Origin: Acidobacteriota bacterium
Lineage (GTDB): Bacteria > Acidobacteriota > Terriglobia > Bryobacterales > Bryobacteraceae
Length of the DNA stretch: 35,661 nt
Direction: 5' to 3'
Assembly (NCBI GenBank): GCA_025352795.1
Contig: JANXSF010000011.1
Span: forward strand, 1-35,661
Part shown: one piece after another, positions 8,404 to 15,716 of the stretch
How positions within the stretch are numbered: position 1 is the stretch's first letter
How the letters are laid out: the number at the start of each line of letters is the position of its first letter
Program-made: the position numbers and the translations under genes
The notes under the pieces: model-generated
Database searches by the model: none
What the model was told of the DNA's origin: nothing
The model's input: only the letters and a program-made list of their open reading frames with translations

Positions 8404-9807
8404 GTGATTCGCAAATATTCTCTGCTTCTCTTAGCCGTTTCCTTGGTGAGCGCCGCTCCTAAGCAAACTGCGCTGGACCGTTACGTTGCCGCCCCAGACT
8501 CTTCTTTTAAGTACTCCGTTGTTAAGAAAACCGAGACGGAAACGGCAACCGTGACCATCCTGGACATGACCTCGCAGACTTGGCGCAAGCCCGATGAAAT
8601 CAATCGGACGGAATGGCGCCATTGGGTAAATATCGCCCGTCCTGCCAAACTCACAAGTTCCATTGCGTTCCTGTTTATAACTGGTGGGTCCAACCTGTCG
8701 CCTACTCCAGGGGCGATGGATCCTCGGCTGGTGCAGATTGCCGAAAGTTTAGGTGCCGTCACCATTGAAGTGAAAATGGTTCCCAATCAGCCGCTGGTGT
8801 TTTTGGATGATCCGCAGAAGAAGCAGCGGGTGGAAGATTCTTTTATCGCCTACACCTGGAACAAATATATGGCGACTGGTGACGAAACCTGGCCTGCCCG
8901 GCTGCCCATGACCAAGGCTGCGGTGCGCGCCATGGATGCTGCAACCGCCTATTTGGCTACTGCCGAAGGCGGTGCTGTGAAAATCGACAGATTCGTAGTG
9001 GCCGGTGGATCAAAGCGCGGCTGGACCACTTGGACCACTGCCGCGGTGGATAAACGCGTTGTAGCTATCGCACCGCTGGTGATTGATTTACTCAACATGA
9101 TGCCTTCGTTTGTCCATCATTACCGGGCCTATGGATTCTGGGCGCCCTCTATTTTTGATTACTACGAACAGGGCATTATGGATCGTACTAACGATCCGAA
9201 ATATAAAAAGTTGCTGGCCATCACCGAGCCATTTTCCTATAAGGAACGCTTCACCATGCCCAAGTTCATGGTGAACGCCGCCGGAGATCAATTCTTTCTG
9301 CCCGATTCCTGGAAGTTCTATTTCCGCCAATTGAAGGGCGAAAAGCATTTGCGGTACGTACCCAATGCCGACCATTCGTTGCGCAACTCCGATGCCTGGG
9401 AATCTGTCATTGCCTTTTACGAATCGGTGATTAAAGGGACTCGCCGCCCAGATCTGGATTGGAAACTGGAGAAAGACGGTAGTTTACGGGTCACTAGCAA
9501 GGATAAACCCACCGCTGTAAAGCTTTGGCAGGCCAACAATCCCGATGCTCGCGATTTCCGTCTGGAAACTTTGGGCCCGGTTTATAAAAGCAAAGAAGTG
9601 CCCATGCTGAAAGATGGTGTTTGGCTGGCTAAGCCAGAAAAACCTGCTAAGGGATACTCCGCTTATTTTGTAGAAATGACTTTCGCCAGCGGTGGCCAGT
9701 TCCCGTTCAAGTTCACCACTGGGGTGCACGTCACGCCCGATACATATCCCTACGGGCCGCCAGTGAAGGGTCAGACTAAAATTGGGCCTCTTCCCAAAAA
9801 GAATTAG
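8404..9807 (+). CDS. Secreted PhoPQ-activated pathogenicity-related (PqaA-type) alpha/beta hydrolase
   Basis: This 467-residue protein belongs to the PqaA-type alpha/beta-hydrolase family. The expected nucleophile is Ser203 in VVAGGSKRGWTTW, with an acidic residue in NAAGDQFFLPD and a His in PNADHSLRN completing a likely triad. I chose the GTG at 8404: it opens a signal peptide (MIRKYSLLLLAVSLVSAA), whereas the longer frame from 8308 would overlap the Fur gene and put a polar stretch before the signal. No strong ribosome-binding site is visible. The protein should be periplasmic or secreted, and its substrate is unknown. Its stop codon overlaps the convergent flgL stop codon. Confidence 0.87.
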   Translation: MIRKYSLLLLAVSLVSAAPKQTALDRYVAAPDSSFKYSVVKKTETETATVTILDMTSQTWRKPDEINRTEWRHWVNIARPAKLTSSIAFLFITGGSNLSPTPGAMDPRLVQIAESLGAVTIEVKMVPNQPLVFLDDPQKKQRVEDSFIAYTWNKYMATGDETWPARLPMTKAAVRAMDAATAYLATAEGGAVKIDRFVVAGGSKRGWTTWTTAAVDKRVVAIAPLVIDLLNMMPSFVHHYRAYGFWAPSIFDYYEQGIMDRTNDPKYKKLLAITEPFSYKERFTMPKFMVNAAGDQFFLPDSWKFYFRQLKGEKHLRYVPNADHSLRNSDAWESVIAFYESVIKGTRRPDLDWKLEKDGSLRVTSKDKPTAVKLWQANNPDARDFRLETLGPVYKSKEVPMLKDGVWLAKPEKPAKGYSAYFVEMTFASGGQFPFKFTTGVHVTPDTYPYGPPVKGQTKIGPLPKKN

Positions 9808-10715
9808 CCGAACAGGTAATCAAAAAGCGATTTTCTGGGCAACGCCGCATGAGCCTGATAGGCTGCAGCCAAGCCGATTTTTGTCTGGTTTAATTCCAAA
9901 ATGGCTGAGGGTAAATCGGCATCTTGAATCTCACTGATTTGGGCTTTCAAGGACAGTTCCAACTTGGAACCATCGTCAATCGCCGTTGAAATTTGATTTT
10001 GGGCAGTTCCATAAAAAGCCAGTTGGTTGTTCAGATGGTCCGCTGCAGTTTGGATCGCACTGAGTGCCGCTTGGATTCCCGGCGTGTCGTTATTCGCCAA
10101 AGCGAGTCGTAAAGCGTTGACTGCCCCAAAGACACTTTTACCGGGCACGGTGCTGTCAAAAATTTGATCAGCCGTGCGGGAAATTTGAAAGCGTACCCCG
10201 TTCTGATTTTCCGCCAACCGTGTGCTGGAAACCGCCCCAGCATAGGGTGCCACCCCGTTCGGCTGCGAAAGATCTACGGTGTAAGGGGCTACTTGGTCCG
10301 TGTCGCCACTAAACAGATATCGACCTTGTACCGATGCCCTGCTGGTTGATACCAATTGTCCTAAAACAGCTACCACTTCATTGGCTAACGTGGGCCGTTG
10401 ATTGGCTGGGGAAGCGTCGTTCAGCCCTTGGGTACCCAAGGTTCGAACCCTTTCCAGCGCTTTTACGGCGCTTTGAAGTGTAGTTTCAGCGGTATCCACT
10501 TCGGTTTTATACTGATCCAGGTTGCTTCTGATCTGCCTTGAATTTTGAAGTTCAGCCCGCGTGGCTAACAGAATGTCCACGTGGTCTGGGTCATCGGAGG
10601 CAACTCGTAATCGGAGGCCGCTCGATATCTGTTCTTCAGCAACATTTTGACGTCTTTGCGTCCGTTGAATGTCAGCGAGAAACCTTTGATTTGCCGTGTC
10701 AAGATATTGAATCAT
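9804..10715 (-). CDS. flgL: Flagellar hook-associated protein 3 (hook-filament junction)
   Basis: The 303-residue protein has the flagellin-like N-terminal helix region with QISSGLRLRVASDDP, matching the conserved ISSG...A.DDP signature of FlgL and flagellins. Its C-terminal helix (LNQTKIGLAAAYQAHAAL) forms the second half of the D0/D1 core. The length is close to E. coli FlgL. It follows flgK with a 4-base overlap, the normal gene order, and forms the junction between the hook and filament outside the cell. The stop codon shares bases with the stop of the convergent hydrolase gene. Confidence 0.92.
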   Translation of the reverse strand: MIQYLDTANQRFLADIQRTQRRQNVAEEQISSGLRLRVASDDPDHVDILLATRAELQNSRQIRSNLDQYKTEVDTAETTLQSAVKALERVRTLGTQGLNDASPANQRPTLANEVVAVLGQLVSTSRASVQGRYLFSGDTDQVAPYTVDLSQPNGVAPYAGAVSSTRLAENQNGVRFQISRTADQIFDSTVPGKSVFGAVNALRLALANNDTPGIQAALSAIQTAADHLNNQLAFYGTAQNQISTAIDDGSKLELSLKAQISEIQDADLPSAILELNQTKIGLAAAYQAHAALPRKSLFDYLFG

Positions 10716-12046
10716 CGAATGAGACCTAATACCGTATCGGTCAAGCTGCTAATTACCGTCAATAATTTCGATACCGCCTGATAGCCTCGCTGCACCTGCA
10801 ACACATAAGCAGCCTCTTCATCCAAAGAAACACCGGAGGCGTCCTGACGAATGGTTCTTGCTTGACTCAACAGTTGCGTTTCTGTGTTTTGGTTGGCTTT
10901 CGCATCGGCTACTGATCCGCCCACTTTTGCGGCAATGGAGCCGTAAAACTGGGTGAAGTTATAGCCGTTGATCTGTGGCTGCTTGGCAAGGTCTGTAAGA
11001 TTCAGTGCATTTCCATTGCCCCCCGGCGCAGTGGCCAGCGCCGCAGCAATCTCTTCTGGTGCTAATTGCGTTACAGAAAGGGTTGCCGCGGTTCCACCCG
11101 CTGGGTTGTAGTTGAACAAGTTATTTACTGGCGCAGCGCCGTTCAAATCTACTCCTGCGGCCAGAGTTTCATTCACTTTATCGGCAACCGTTTGGGCTAG
11201 CGTGTTCAAATCCCCGGAGTAGGAAATGTACTTTTTATTGCGGTAATCAAGCAAGGCACCCAGACGCCCGGTCTGGAAATTGGCGGTAATGTCCTGACCG
11301 CCGGAATCCTGAACCTGAACTTCATTGTTCACCACCACAGAACTAATCGACAGCGCCTTGTCCCCAATCACACCTAATGTCTGACCGCCCAAATATACGG
11401 AAATTGAGCCATCGTCTTGCTGCAACGCCTTGAAATCTGCATACTCAGAAAGATTTTCTAACGATTTATAAAGTCGCGATTCTACCCCGCCATCTTGCGT
11501 GATACTGCCATCTACCCTAACTGCTTTATTAAAGGAGGCGATGTCCGCTAAGGTACTGTTGATTCTTGAAATCGCCGAACTTACTTCCTGTTCCGTACCC
11601 TGTGCCGAACGGGCCAAACGGTTTGCCGTTGTATTGAAATCACTGGCCAGGGTCTGAGCCTTGTCCAGTACCGCTTGCCGTCCCGTGACGGAATTCGGAG
11701 CCACTGCCAACTGCGTAAACGAACTGAAAAAGCTGCTTAATGACGATGCGACTCCTAAATTCTCACCCACCGGAAGAGCCTGTTCCACCTGACCCAGTGT
11801 TTCAATTTGCTGGTTGGCCCGGCCTAATCCATTTTGTCGTCCCCAGACGGAGGCTTCGTTGTATTTATCTCTTGAGGAAATTACATCCCCAGCGGCAATT
11901 CCATCGCGGAACGATACAATTTCCTGCCGTTGCCGAGCGTAGCCTGGCGTGTTCACATTGCTGACGTTGGTTTGCGCCGCTTCCAAGCTTCGCTCAAAAA
12001 CTCGCATTGCCCCCGTTGCTGCATATAATGCTGTTGTTAGACTCAT
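10712..12046 (-). CDS. flgK: Flagellar hook-associated protein 1
   Basis: The 444-residue protein starts with the rod/hook-protein N-terminal motif (TALYAATGAMRVFERSLEAA, then NVSNVNTPGYARQR). It ends with the C-terminal helix typical of FlgK (SLDEEAAYVLQVQRGYQAVS followed by LLTVISSLTDTVLGLI). It is shorter than the enterobacterial protein (about 547 residues), the reduction being in the surface-exposed middle region. The gene lies between a FlgN-like gene and flgL. FlgK joins the hook to the first filament junction. Confidence 0.94.
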   Translation of the reverse strand: MSLTTALYAATGAMRVFERSLEAAQTNVSNVNTPGYARQRQEIVSFRDGIAAGDVISSRDKYNEASVWGRQNGLGRANQQIETLGQVEQALPVGENLGVASSLSSFFSSFTQLAVAPNSVTGRQAVLDKAQTLASDFNTTANRLARSAQGTEQEVSSAISRINSTLADIASFNKAVRVDGSITQDGGVESRLYKSLENLSEYADFKALQQDDGSISVYLGGQTLGVIGDKALSISSVVVNNEVQVQDSGGQDITANFQTGRLGALLDYRNKKYISYSGDLNTLAQTVADKVNETLAAGVDLNGAAPVNNLFNYNPAGGTAATLSVTQLAPEEIAAALATAPGGNGNALNLTDLAKQPQINGYNFTQFYGSIAAKVGGSVADAKANQNTETQLLSQARTIRQDASGVSLDEEAAYVLQVQRGYQAVSKLLTVISSLTDTVLGLIR

Positions 12047-12061
12047 GTCGGTATACTGCCT

Positions 12062-12364
12062 CTATGCCGTTAACCCAGGAGGCAATTGTCCCCCCGGTTC
12101 CGCTCCATACTTCAGAAACGTTCCAGCCGCGTCGTAAGCTGAGCCTGTCGGTGCCACCCGTTCCCGCCATTTACCACTCAAATCCAAACCTTGCCCGACC
12201 AGCAATTGTAGTGCAGCCAGTTCCGACAGCATTAAGTTCTTGCTAGCTAGCGGTAATTCCGACATCTGCGTGGCCAGTTCTTCCAGCACCGCAGCAGCCT
12301 CCCAAGGCATGTTCGCGGCAAGATGTTCTCTTGCTTTACTGGCCAAATTGATGTGCTTTTGCAT
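12062..12364 (-). CDS. Small flagellar-operon protein, FlgN-like export chaperone candidate
   Basis: This 100-residue protein is predicted to be mostly helical in its first 65 residues (KAREHLAANMPWEAAAVLEE and SKNLMLSELAALQLLVG). It sits exactly where flgN lies in many genomes, between flgM (2 bases upstream) and flgK. FlgN is the FlgK/FlgL export chaperone. The sequence similarity is too weak to call the family by eye, and the protein is shorter than typical FlgN (about 140 residues). The function is inferred from context. Confidence 0.6.
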   Translation of the reverse strand: MQKHINLASKAREHLAANMPWEAAAVLEELATQMSELPLASKNLMLSELAALQLLVGQGLDLSGKWRERVAPTGSAYDAAGTFLKYGAEPGGQLPPGLTA

Positions 12365-12366
12365 GC

Positions 12367-12693
12367 TTACTCTGACGGCGTAACGTCCGCCGGTCCTTGC
12401 GATAAAGCGTCTTCAATCAGTTTTTTGCTGGTGGCTTTGCTATCGGGCTTGTAGCGACCCGATTCCACTTCCTTTGCCAGCTTTTCTAACTTAGCCGTTC
12501 GCTCTGGAGAATCTTCGCTTTGGGCGTTAATTGCTGAGCTCAAACTGGATAACGTAGTTGTATCGGTAGCCCCCGATGCAGGATCGGTGGAACCGTCGCG
12601 GATTTTTCCGTAGCCCGTTTCAACGCGATTCGGTTCTTTGCCTTTCACCGGTTGGTTGGCTATGTTCTTCAAATTGGCGTCGTCTATTCGCAT
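12367..12693 (-). CDS. flgM: Anti-sigma28 factor FlgM
   Basis: The 108-residue protein has the expected low-complexity, disordered N-terminal half and a C-terminal sigma28-binding region (RTAKLEKLAKEVESGRYKPD followed by SKKLIEDAL). The ESGxYxxDS...LIEDAL pattern is the FlgM hallmark. FlgM holds FliA (sigma28) inactive until it is exported through the finished hook-basal body. It is the first gene of the flgM-flgN-flgK-flgL run, and a sigma28-type promoter lies directly upstream, so it is likely autoregulated with the late flagellar genes. Confidence 0.85.
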   Translation of the reverse strand: MRIDDANLKNIANQPVKGKEPNRVETGYGKIRDGSTDPASGATDTTTLSSLSSAINAQSEDSPERTAKLEKLAKEVESGRYKPDSKATSKKLIEDALSQGPADVTPSE

Positions 12694-12720
12694 ATAGTGG
12701 GTTTCATTTCCCTGTTGCTC

Positions 12721-12747
12721 TTATCGTCCTACGGTTGCTGACCTTTA
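12721..12747 (-). promoter_or_regulatory. Sigma28 (FliA) promoter of flgM-flgK-flgL
   Basis: Read on the minus strand, the sequence is TAAAGGTC, an 11-base spacer, then GACGATAA. The sigma28 consensus is TAAAGTTT-N11-GCCGATAA, so 13 of 16 positions match and the spacing is exact. It ends about 27 bases before the flgM ATG. A perfect AATTCT-GTGA-AGAATT inverted repeat (12750-12765) lies just upstream of the -35 element and could be an operator. Confidence 0.8.
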
Positions 12748-12787
12748 GCAATTCTGTGAAGAATTCATTACCATAAGATAAGATCCG

Positions 12788-13489
12788 ATGCCCAAACGTT
12801 CACAGAAACAAATAGTGTTGCTTGGGATCATCCTCTTCTTATCGGTCACGCCCACCTTCGCCCACGACGTAATCACCACAAAACTTACCTGGACCCGGGA
12901 AATCTCCCGCATCGTCCGAAAGCGTTGCGCATCCTGCCATCGCGAAGGAGGTTCCGCGCCCATGAGTCTGGCCACCTATGAAGAAACTCGCCCCTGGGCT
13001 GTAGCCATTCGTGAAGAAGTGCTGGCTCGTCGTATGCCGCCTTGGCCCGCCGTGCAAGGCTATGGAAATTTTCAGCACGAACTGGCACTATCCGGACAGG
13101 AAATTTCCAATCTGGCGAATTGGGTAGAAGGCGGAGCTCCTGAAGGGGAGCCGCAGTATTTGCCATCGCACGGCCACGCCGAATCGCTGCCAGATGCACC
13201 AATTCCTAAAGGCCGACCCATCACTCTTCGTAACGGATTCCGCATTTTGCAGGCTTCGCGCATCACCGCGATTCAAGTAACCCCTCAAGATCGTCAATTG
13301 AAAGTACGCGCAGTGTTGCCCAATGGATCTGTGGAACCGCTGGCTTGGTTATTGCCCAACAAGACAGGCAAGCGAATCACGTTGGTGTATCAGAATGCTT
13401 TGCTTTTGCCGGCCGGAACGCTTTTTGAAACGGAACCAGCCGAAGCCGTAACGTTCACCCTCATCGTAAGTCCACTACCTGCACATTAA
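12788..13489 (+). CDS. Secreted c-type cytochrome-like protein
   Basis: The 233-residue protein begins with a signal peptide (about 1-25, ending PTFAHD) and has one haem-c attachment motif, Cys47-Ala-Ser-Cys50-His51. The context of CASCHREGG, APMSLATYEETRPWA and RRMPPWPA is a pattern known from Acidobacteriota and planctomycete cytochromes, and the MPPW methionine is a plausible sixth haem ligand. The C-terminal half (about 135-233) is beta-rich and may be a separate domain. It is transcribed divergently from flgM, and its 3' end overlaps the convergent metal-binding-domain gene by 29 bases. It probably works in the periplasm in electron transfer; the partner is unknown. Confidence 0.8.
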   Translation: MPKRSQKQIVLLGIILFLSVTPTFAHDVITTKLTWTREISRIVRKRCASCHREGGSAPMSLATYEETRPWAVAIREEVLARRMPPWPAVQGYGNFQHELALSGQEISNLANWVEGGAPEGEPQYLPSHGHAESLPDAPIPKGRPITLRNGFRILQASRITAIQVTPQDRQLKVRAVLPNGSVEPLAWLLPNKTGKRITLVYQNALLLPAGTLFETEPAEAVTFTLIVSPLPAH

Positions 13490-14309
13490 AAGCCACCGTG
13501 TTCACCACCTGCAAACTCTGAAATTGCACCCAAACGCGGTGCACCCCAGCCCTTGGGAAAATCACGTTGAATTGAATTTGCGGACCAGCTTCGGGGAACT
13601 CTGGATGCCCATGCATCAGGTCAATCAAATCGCCACTAGCGGCCAGTAAATGTCCCCAGGCACCCAAATATGGCTGCAATCCCTGATGCGGACTGATGCG
13701 AAAAAAGAGCAGAGTTTTTTTCCCGGCAATTGGCTGGGGCGGTTCCGTCACCAGTTCCACTTGCAGATTTTCGCCTTCCTTAGGTTTCATATCCACCAAC
13801 AGTTTCGGCGCAGGCTTGCGCTCACCGGCGATGAAGAAGGTTCGCGATACTAATTGTGGCGTCCCACCCTTGGGGTAAAAATCGGCCAGCATTCGATATT
13901 CACCGGGTTGTGTGAACGTGTGGGTCAGCGTGAAAGTTCCATCGGCATTCAACAGCGGATGGACATGGGCGAAGGAGTTAAGGTCGCTACTGATGGCGAA
14001 TAGATGAAATAGTTTTTCGTGAATTTCTTCAAATTCCCGAACACGCTTTTTCTTCAAAGGATCGACCACTTCCAAATGAAGTTGCGCGGCCATACCAGGG
14101 CGGGGAACGGTTGGTTCAAACCAGAACTTCACGGGATATTCCACCGGTTCCGGTAAACCAGCCTCAAGCTTCATGCCGCAACGGGGGCACTTGCCCGGAC
14201 CTTTGGAACGTACGTCAGGGTCCATGGGGCAAACGAAGTCGACCGGTGCTTGCTGACCCCAGGCACCAGCGCTTATCGCGCACAGAGTAAATAACCGGCG
14301 GTTGAACAT
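13461..14309 (-). CDS. Secreted protein with heavy-metal-binding domain
   Basis: The 282-residue protein has a short signal peptide (about 1-19) followed by a heavy-metal-binding domain with Cys27 in FVCPMDPDV and Cys41/Cys44 in GKCPRCGMKLE. This CPM...CPxCGM arrangement is known from copper-efflux components. The rest is predicted beta-sandwich, with HVHPLL and DLMHGHPEFPE adding His residues that could bind metal. Its ATG overlaps the stop codon of the upstream SDR gene by one base (TAATG), so it is translationally coupled, and it is convergent with the cytochrome gene. A copper-related role is inference. Confidence 0.78.
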   Translation of the reverse strand: MFNRRLFTLCAISAGAWGQQAPVDFVCPMDPDVRSKGPGKCPRCGMKLEAGLPEPVEYPVKFWFEPTVPRPGMAAQLHLEVVDPLKKKRVREFEEIHEKLFHLFAISSDLNSFAHVHPLLNADGTFTLTHTFTQPGEYRMLADFYPKGGTPQLVSRTFFIAGERKPAPKLLVDMKPKEGENLQVELVTEPPQPIAGKKTLLFFRISPHQGLQPYLGAWGHLLAASGDLIDLMHGHPEFPEAGPQIQFNVIFPRAGVHRVWVQFQSLQVVNTVAFNVQVVDLR

Positions 14310-15091
14310 TATGGTTCAAAGGGCCATTGCGCGGTGGTGGAATATCCTCCATCGCAATAAATGGTTTGCCCGGTGATGTAATCGGCAGCCGGCGAACTCA
14401 GGAATACGGCCAGTCCAGCAAGATCCTCAGGGGTTCCCAACCGTGGGTTCGATTGCGTACCTTGTAGCCAATCCTTCATATGCCCAGCTTTCCACATTTC
14501 CCGATTCAGGTCGGTAACAATAAAGCCTGGGGCAATGCAATTCACCTGAATGTTATGACGACCCCATTCCGCAGCCAACGCCCGTGTCATACCAGCGATG
14601 CCCGATTTCGTCATGGCATAAACAGTCAGGTAAGGCAAGCCATGCCCCGATGTAAGACTGCCGATATTGATGATTTTGCCACCTTTGCCGCTCTCCACCA
14701 TCCCTTGACCAATCTGCTGCGTCAGTTCAAACAACCCGTGCAGATTTGTGGTCATAATGCGGTTGTATTCTTCCTTCGAATACTGCGCCATATGCTTGCG
14801 AACATTGGTTCCGGAAACATTGATCAGAATATCAACTTTGCCGCGCAGCTCCTTTGAGAGAGCTTCAATAGAAGCGGGGTCGGCCACGTCTAACTGGTGC
14901 GACGTGGCTTGATAGCCTTGTGCTTGCAGCGCAGATGCTTCTTCTTTCAGCTTGTCTAAAGAACGGGCGGCCAGAATAGTAGTCGCTCCAGCGGCGGCAA
15001 TTTCTTTGGCGATCGCTAATCCGATACCGCGGCTGGCTCCGGCGATGAGGGCCGTCTTGCCAGACAGTGAAAATAGGCTTTGAATGGACAT
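14309..15091 (-). CDS. SDR-family NAD(P)-dependent oxidoreductase
   Basis: The 260-residue protein is a classical short-chain dehydrogenase. It has the Rossmann glycine motif AGASRGIG (about 18-25), LDVAD for cofactor binding, an INVSG in place of the usual NNAG, the catalytic Tyr-x-x-x-Lys in YAMTK with the serine in IGSLTS, and the C-terminal ITGQTIYCDGGY. It resembles gluconate 5-dehydrogenase and 3-oxoacyl-ACP reductase relatives, and the substrate cannot be named from sequence. AAGGA lies four bases before the ATG. It is followed without a gap by the metal-binding protein gene. Confidence 0.92.
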   Translation of the reverse strand: MSIQSLFSLSGKTALIAGASRGIGLAIAKEIAAAGATTILAARSLDKLKEEASALQAQGYQATSHQLDVADPASIEALSKELRGKVDILINVSGTNVRKHMAQYSKEEYNRIMTTNLHGLFELTQQIGQGMVESGKGGKIINIGSLTSGHGLPYLTVYAMTKSGIAGMTRALAAEWGRHNIQVNCIAPGFIVTDLNREMWKAGHMKDWLQGTQSNPRLGTPEDLAGLAVFLSSPAADYITGQTIYCDGGYSTTAQWPFEP

Positions 15092-15170
15092 TTATCCTTG
15101 TAGTTTAACAAGGTGTCACTGGCTCAATGGGTTTTCCAGTGGGGTGCATGGACACCCATCTCAAACACCG

Positions 15171-15226
15171 CTCCCTCGCGGTCACGGCTCGGTTAGGTAC
15201 ACCAGTGCGTTCGGACTAGCGTACAC
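15171..15226 (+). repeat. Dispersed repeat, copy A, at the end of ogt
   Basis: This segment begins CTCCCTCGCGGTCACGGCTC and ends near TGCGTTCGGACTAGCGTACA. About 45 bases are similar to the reverse strand of 23809-23858, sharing CGCGGTCACGGCTCGG and TGCGTTCGGA. The ogt stop codon (15216-15218) lies inside the repeat. It looks like a short interspersed non-coding element of this genome. Confidence 0.65.
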
Positions 15227-15716
15227 TTTCCAGGTTCAGCAGCCATTCCTTGCGATGCAAGCCACCCGCATAGCCTCGCAATTCCCCGCCGCCGCCAATC
15301 ACTCGATGACACGGAACCACAATCGCCAGCGGGTTGCGGGCGTTGGTTGAACCTACCGCTCGCACGGCTTTGGGGTTGCCGATGTGTGCCGCCAACTGCC
15401 CATAGCTCCAGGTTTCTCCGCGTTTGATTTCGCGCAAGGCGTGCCAGACGGTTTGTTGGAATTGCGTACCGCCGGAATCGAACGGAAGGCCGTTGAAGTC
15501 ATCGGCCGTACCTGCAAAATAGTGCTTCAGGCGGTCCACCAATCCATAGGTTTCTCCGTGGGAAGTTTCTTCCACTGGTCCAAAGCGTTTCTCCAATTTT
15601 TGATGCACTATGTCCCAGCGGTCCACAAAATCCACAGCGCAAATTCCATCGGCAGTTGCGGCGACTCGCAACGAACCAATGGGAGTTTCCATTTCAGCAA
15701 CGGTGATTGCTTTCAT
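15216..15716 (-). CDS. ogt: Methylated-DNA--protein-cysteine methyltransferase
   Basis: The 166-residue suicide enzyme removes methyl groups from O6-methylguanine. The acceptor cysteine lies in the PCHRV motif (AIVVPCHRVIGGGGELRGYAG), preceded by the recognition region SYGQLAAHIGNPKAVRAVGS. I chose the ATG at 15714-15716, not the longer frame, because AAAGGAG sits 7 bases before it and the protein then starts like other Ogt proteins. The start overlaps the Ada/AlkA stop by 4 bases (ATGA). The pair forms an alkylation-repair operon. Confidence 0.93.
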   Translation of the reverse strand: MKAITVAEMETPIGSLRVAATADGICAVDFVDRWDIVHQKLEKRFGPVEETSHGETYGLVDRLKHYFAGTADDFNGLPFDSGGTQFQQTVWHALREIKRGETWSYGQLAAHIGNPKAVRAVGSTNARNPLAIVVPCHRVIGGGGELRGYAGGLHRKEWLLNLESVR

